DNA of 15,297 nucleotides from Euryarchaeota archaeon UBA242 (lineage in GTDB: Archaea; Thermoplasmatota; Poseidoniia; Poseidoniales; Poseidoniaceae). The stretch's first letter is position 1, and each line of letters starts with the position of its first letter. Of this stretch, positions 13,613 through 15,297 are shown piece by piece. The position numbers and the translations under genes were made by a program. Below the pieces are notes generated by a model. The model ran no database searches. It had not been told where the DNA came from and saw only the letters and a program-made list of their open reading frames with translations. The stretch is from contig DAJY01000003.1 in assembly GCA_002499015.1 (NCBI GenBank), positions 1-15,297 of the forward strand. The letters run 5' to 3'.

Positions 13613-14344
13613 TCAAGGGAGGTATAATCCCCCATTGACATGGATGATTGCGCCAGTGATATATGATGAATCAGGTCCGATTAAGAATGAGATAGTCCCT
13701 GCCATTTCTTCAGGCGATGCTACACGTTTCAATGGAACAAGTTGTTCTCGCTCCTCTCTTTTTTGCTTTGAATCTCCAGCCAATATAGCAGTATCAACAA
13801 ATCCAGGTGCGAGGATATTGACTCTCTTTCCTTGTGGTCCAACCGCCTGTGCTAAAGAACGGGCCCACATTGCTAATGCTGCTTTTGATGCAGAATAATC
13901 TGCGCCATGCGGTGAGCCACGTGTGCCCAACTGAGAGCCAACAACAACGATTCTTGCACTATCGGTTAGATGAGGTTGAACGGCCTTCCACACTGCAACA
14001 GCACCTTCAAAATTAGTCTTCATTGTAGTCCTTAGTCCCGCTATGGTCATATCTTCAGCAGCGACTCTCTCATATCTGCCATGATTCAATACCAGAGCAT
14101 CAATTTTTCTGTGCATCCAAGGGTGAATCCCCAGTAGGGCAACTTCAGTATCGTCATTACAATCAACTTTGACCGCCAATGCATCTGCACCAGTTCTTCT
14201 AATCTCATCAACTACCATCTCGGCAGGTTTTGAAGATGTATTGTAGGTCATTAAGATGTCATATCCATCCTCTGCTAAGCGTTTACTAGTCGCAGCGCCA
14301 ATTCCACGACCGCCTCCAGTTACCAGTGCAATCGGGCGGCTCAT
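13613..14344 (-). CDS. Short-chain dehydrogenase/reductase (FabG-like SDR)
   Basis: A classical SDR of 243 residues. ALVTGGGRGIG near the N-terminus binds NAD(P). LNHG replaces the common NNAG. The catalytic set is complete: Asn in KTNFEGA, Ser in VVVGSQLG, and YSASK. PGFVDT and the C-terminal SSYITGAIIHVNGG complete the family pattern, close to 3-oxoacyl-ACP reductases. The substrate cannot be told from sequence; archaea lack a typical FabG pathway, so a general oxidoreductase is more likely. The ATG at 14344 fits the family N-terminus; an ATG at 14359 adds five residues and is also possible. It lies 60-75 nt from both neighbours (K+ channel upstream, uvrB downstream), all on the same strand. 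Confidence 0.92.
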   Translation of the reverse strand: MSRPIALVTGGGRGIGAATSKRLAEDGYDILMTYNTSSKPAEMVVDEIRRTGADALAVKVDCNDDTEVALLGIHPWMHRKIDALVLNHGRYERVAAEDMTIAGLRTTMKTNFEGAVAVWKAVQPHLTDSARIVVVGSQLGTRGSPHGADYSASKAALAMWARSLAQAVGPQGKRVNILAPGFVDTAILAGDSKQKREEREQLVPLKRVASPEEMAGTISFLIGPDSSYITGAIIHVNGGLYLP

Positions 14345-14420
14345 GCTCTTGCCAAACATTACTAAGTCATCAAACCAACCGCTGATTTGAGATTATTCAA
14401 TTCTGATGAGAGTCAATATT

Positions 14421-15251
14421 TCACAGTTCAAAACCACAGTGTTTGCAGAATTTAGCATTGAAATCATGCCCTTCCTTTGAACAATTCTTACAAGCCTGAG
14501 TACTGATGTCTCCCAATTTCATCATTTCTGTTGAGATGATTCCAGTAGGGACTATAATCAAACTATAACCCATAATCATGATAAAAATAGCCAGTAATTT
14601 GCCGAGTGGGGTGATAGGAACAGTATCGCCATAGCCGGTACTGGTAAGCGTTGTAATGGCCCAATAGACACTTTGAGGTATTGAGGTGAATCCGTGCTTT
14701 GGACCTTCGACAAGATACATACCAGCGCCGGTGATGAAACTGAGTACTGTTATAGTCGATAAAAACACGATAATTCTTGTTCTAGATTGAATGATGGCTT
14801 CACTAAGAATATTTGCCTCACCTAGATAGCGGGATAATTTGAACACTCTAAAAACACGTAATAATCTGAGTCCTCTAATGACTAGAAGACTTTGCGCTCC
14901 AGGAACAAAAATACTGAGGTATGTAGGTAAAATAGCCAACAAATCAACAACTCCGAAGAACGAGGTGGAATATTTTACTGAATGCTCAGTAGAATAAAGG
15001 CGTAATATGTATTCAATTGTGAATATAATTGTGAAAAACCATTCGATCATAACCAACTGTGAATGATATACTTTGTCAATCGCTTCTACACTCTCCAATG
15101 AAACGGCGATAACTGAAACTATGATTGAAAATAATAATGCAATATCGAAATATTTTCCTGAAGGCGTATCTGCTTCAAAGATTACTTCGTGAATCTTTTC
15201 TTTCATTGTCAAAGAGGTCGCCTTGACATCTGATGTAGAGGAATCAGCCAT
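14421..15251 (-). CDS. Voltage-gated potassium channel with C-terminal zinc ribbon
   Basis: The 276-residue membrane protein has the six-segment Kv layout. S1 is near 34-52, S2 near 66-86 with acidic Glu70 and Glu80, S3 near 98-116 with Asp103, and S4 near 123-142 with positive residues every third position (Arg126, 129, 132, 135, Lys138, Arg141). S5 is near 158-181, the pore loop near 192-210 and S6 near 216-240. The selectivity filter reads S204-T-G-Y-G-D209, where most K+ channels have TVGYGD. The tail carries Cys254, Cys257, Cys269 and Cys272, a zinc-ribbon pattern seen in some prokaryotic 'ion transporter' proteins. The ATG at 15251 lies about 25 nt after a TATA box, so the mRNA is probably leaderless. 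Function as a K+-selective, voltage-responsive channel is inferred. Confidence 0.93.
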   Translation of the reverse strand: MADSSTSDVKATSLTMKEKIHEVIFEADTPSGKYFDIALLFSIIVSVIAVSLESVEAIDKVYHSQLVMIEWFFTIIFTIEYILRLYSTEHSVKYSTSFFGVVDLLAILPTYLSIFVPGAQSLLVIRGLRLLRVFRVFKLSRYLGEANILSEAIIQSRTRIIVFLSTITVLSFITGAGMYLVEGPKHGFTSIPQSVYWAITTLTSTGYGDTVPITPLGKLLAIFIMIMGYSLIIVPTGIISTEMMKLGDISTQACKNCSKEGHDFNAKFCKHCGFEL

Positions 15252-15272
15252 ATGCTAATCACAAAGTATCGC

Positions 15273-15280
15273 ACATATAG
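15273..15280 (-). promoter_or_regulatory. TATA-like promoter of the K+ channel gene (leaderless)
   Basis: The minus-strand CTATATGT follows a GAAAC BRE-like stretch and is centred about 25 nt before the ATG at 15251. No ribosome site precedes the ATG, which agrees with transcription starting at the start codon. Confidence 0.55.
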
Positions 15281-15297
15281 GTTTCATTCAAGCAAGA

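Overview
The window reads as a contiguous, AT-rich archaeal chromosome segment, most likely from a planktonic Marine Group II/III-type euryarchaeon (Poseidoniales-like). The phylum assignment is inference; the archaeal assignment is well supported. Support comes from an L7Ae–S28e–L24e–Ndk–aIF5B ribosomal cluster, deoxyhypusine synthase, an archaeal-type PRPP synthetase, a tRNA-Ile gene, TATA boxes placed about 25 nt before several starts (some implying leaderless mRNAs), and a bacterial-type UvrB, which occurs in mesophilic archaea that acquired UvrABC.

Layout. Positions 1-410 (-) hold the N-terminal part of a MoxR AAA+ ATPase that runs off the window. Positions 596-4002 (-) hold the translation cluster in the order L7Ae, S28e, L24e, Ndk, aIF5B. 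A Shine-Dalgarno core GGTGA lies exactly 5 nt before the starts of L24e, Ndk and aIF5B, and the S28e stop codon lies inside the L24e core. Positions 4133-5256 (-) hold tRNA-Ile(GAT) followed by PRPP synthetase. Positions 5360-5944 (-) encode a tandem PRC-barrel protein. A 500-nt AT-rich intergenic region with palindromes and direct repeats separates it from two plus-strand genes at 6472-8550: a degenerate NAD(P)-epimerase-like protein and a DUF2817/M14-type zinc peptidase-like protein. The right half is all minus strand and reads, in transcription order, voltage-gated K+ channel, SDR oxidoreductase, UvrB, deoxyhypusine synthase and a BNR/Asp-box lipoprotein.

How the genes fit together. The left half is mostly core information processing and nucleotide supply: ribosomal proteins, initiation factor, Ndk, PRPP and tRNA. 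Deoxyhypusine synthase (modifying aIF5A) adds a second link to translation. The right half is a loose string of housekeeping and envelope genes, several with their own promoter-like sequences, rather than one pathway.

No CRISPR array, insertion sequence, prophage or defence island is visible, and I do not see a clear-cut new multi-gene system. The most unusual features lie inside familiar genes: a C2HC zinc-finger-like insertion between domains II and III of aIF5B, a roughly 42-residue insertion in the helicase core of a long UvrB, loss of three of four zinc cysteines in L24e, and a K+ channel with an STGYG filter plus a C-terminal zinc ribbon. The repeat-rich regulatory region at 6033-6115 is the best candidate for an uncharacterised control element.
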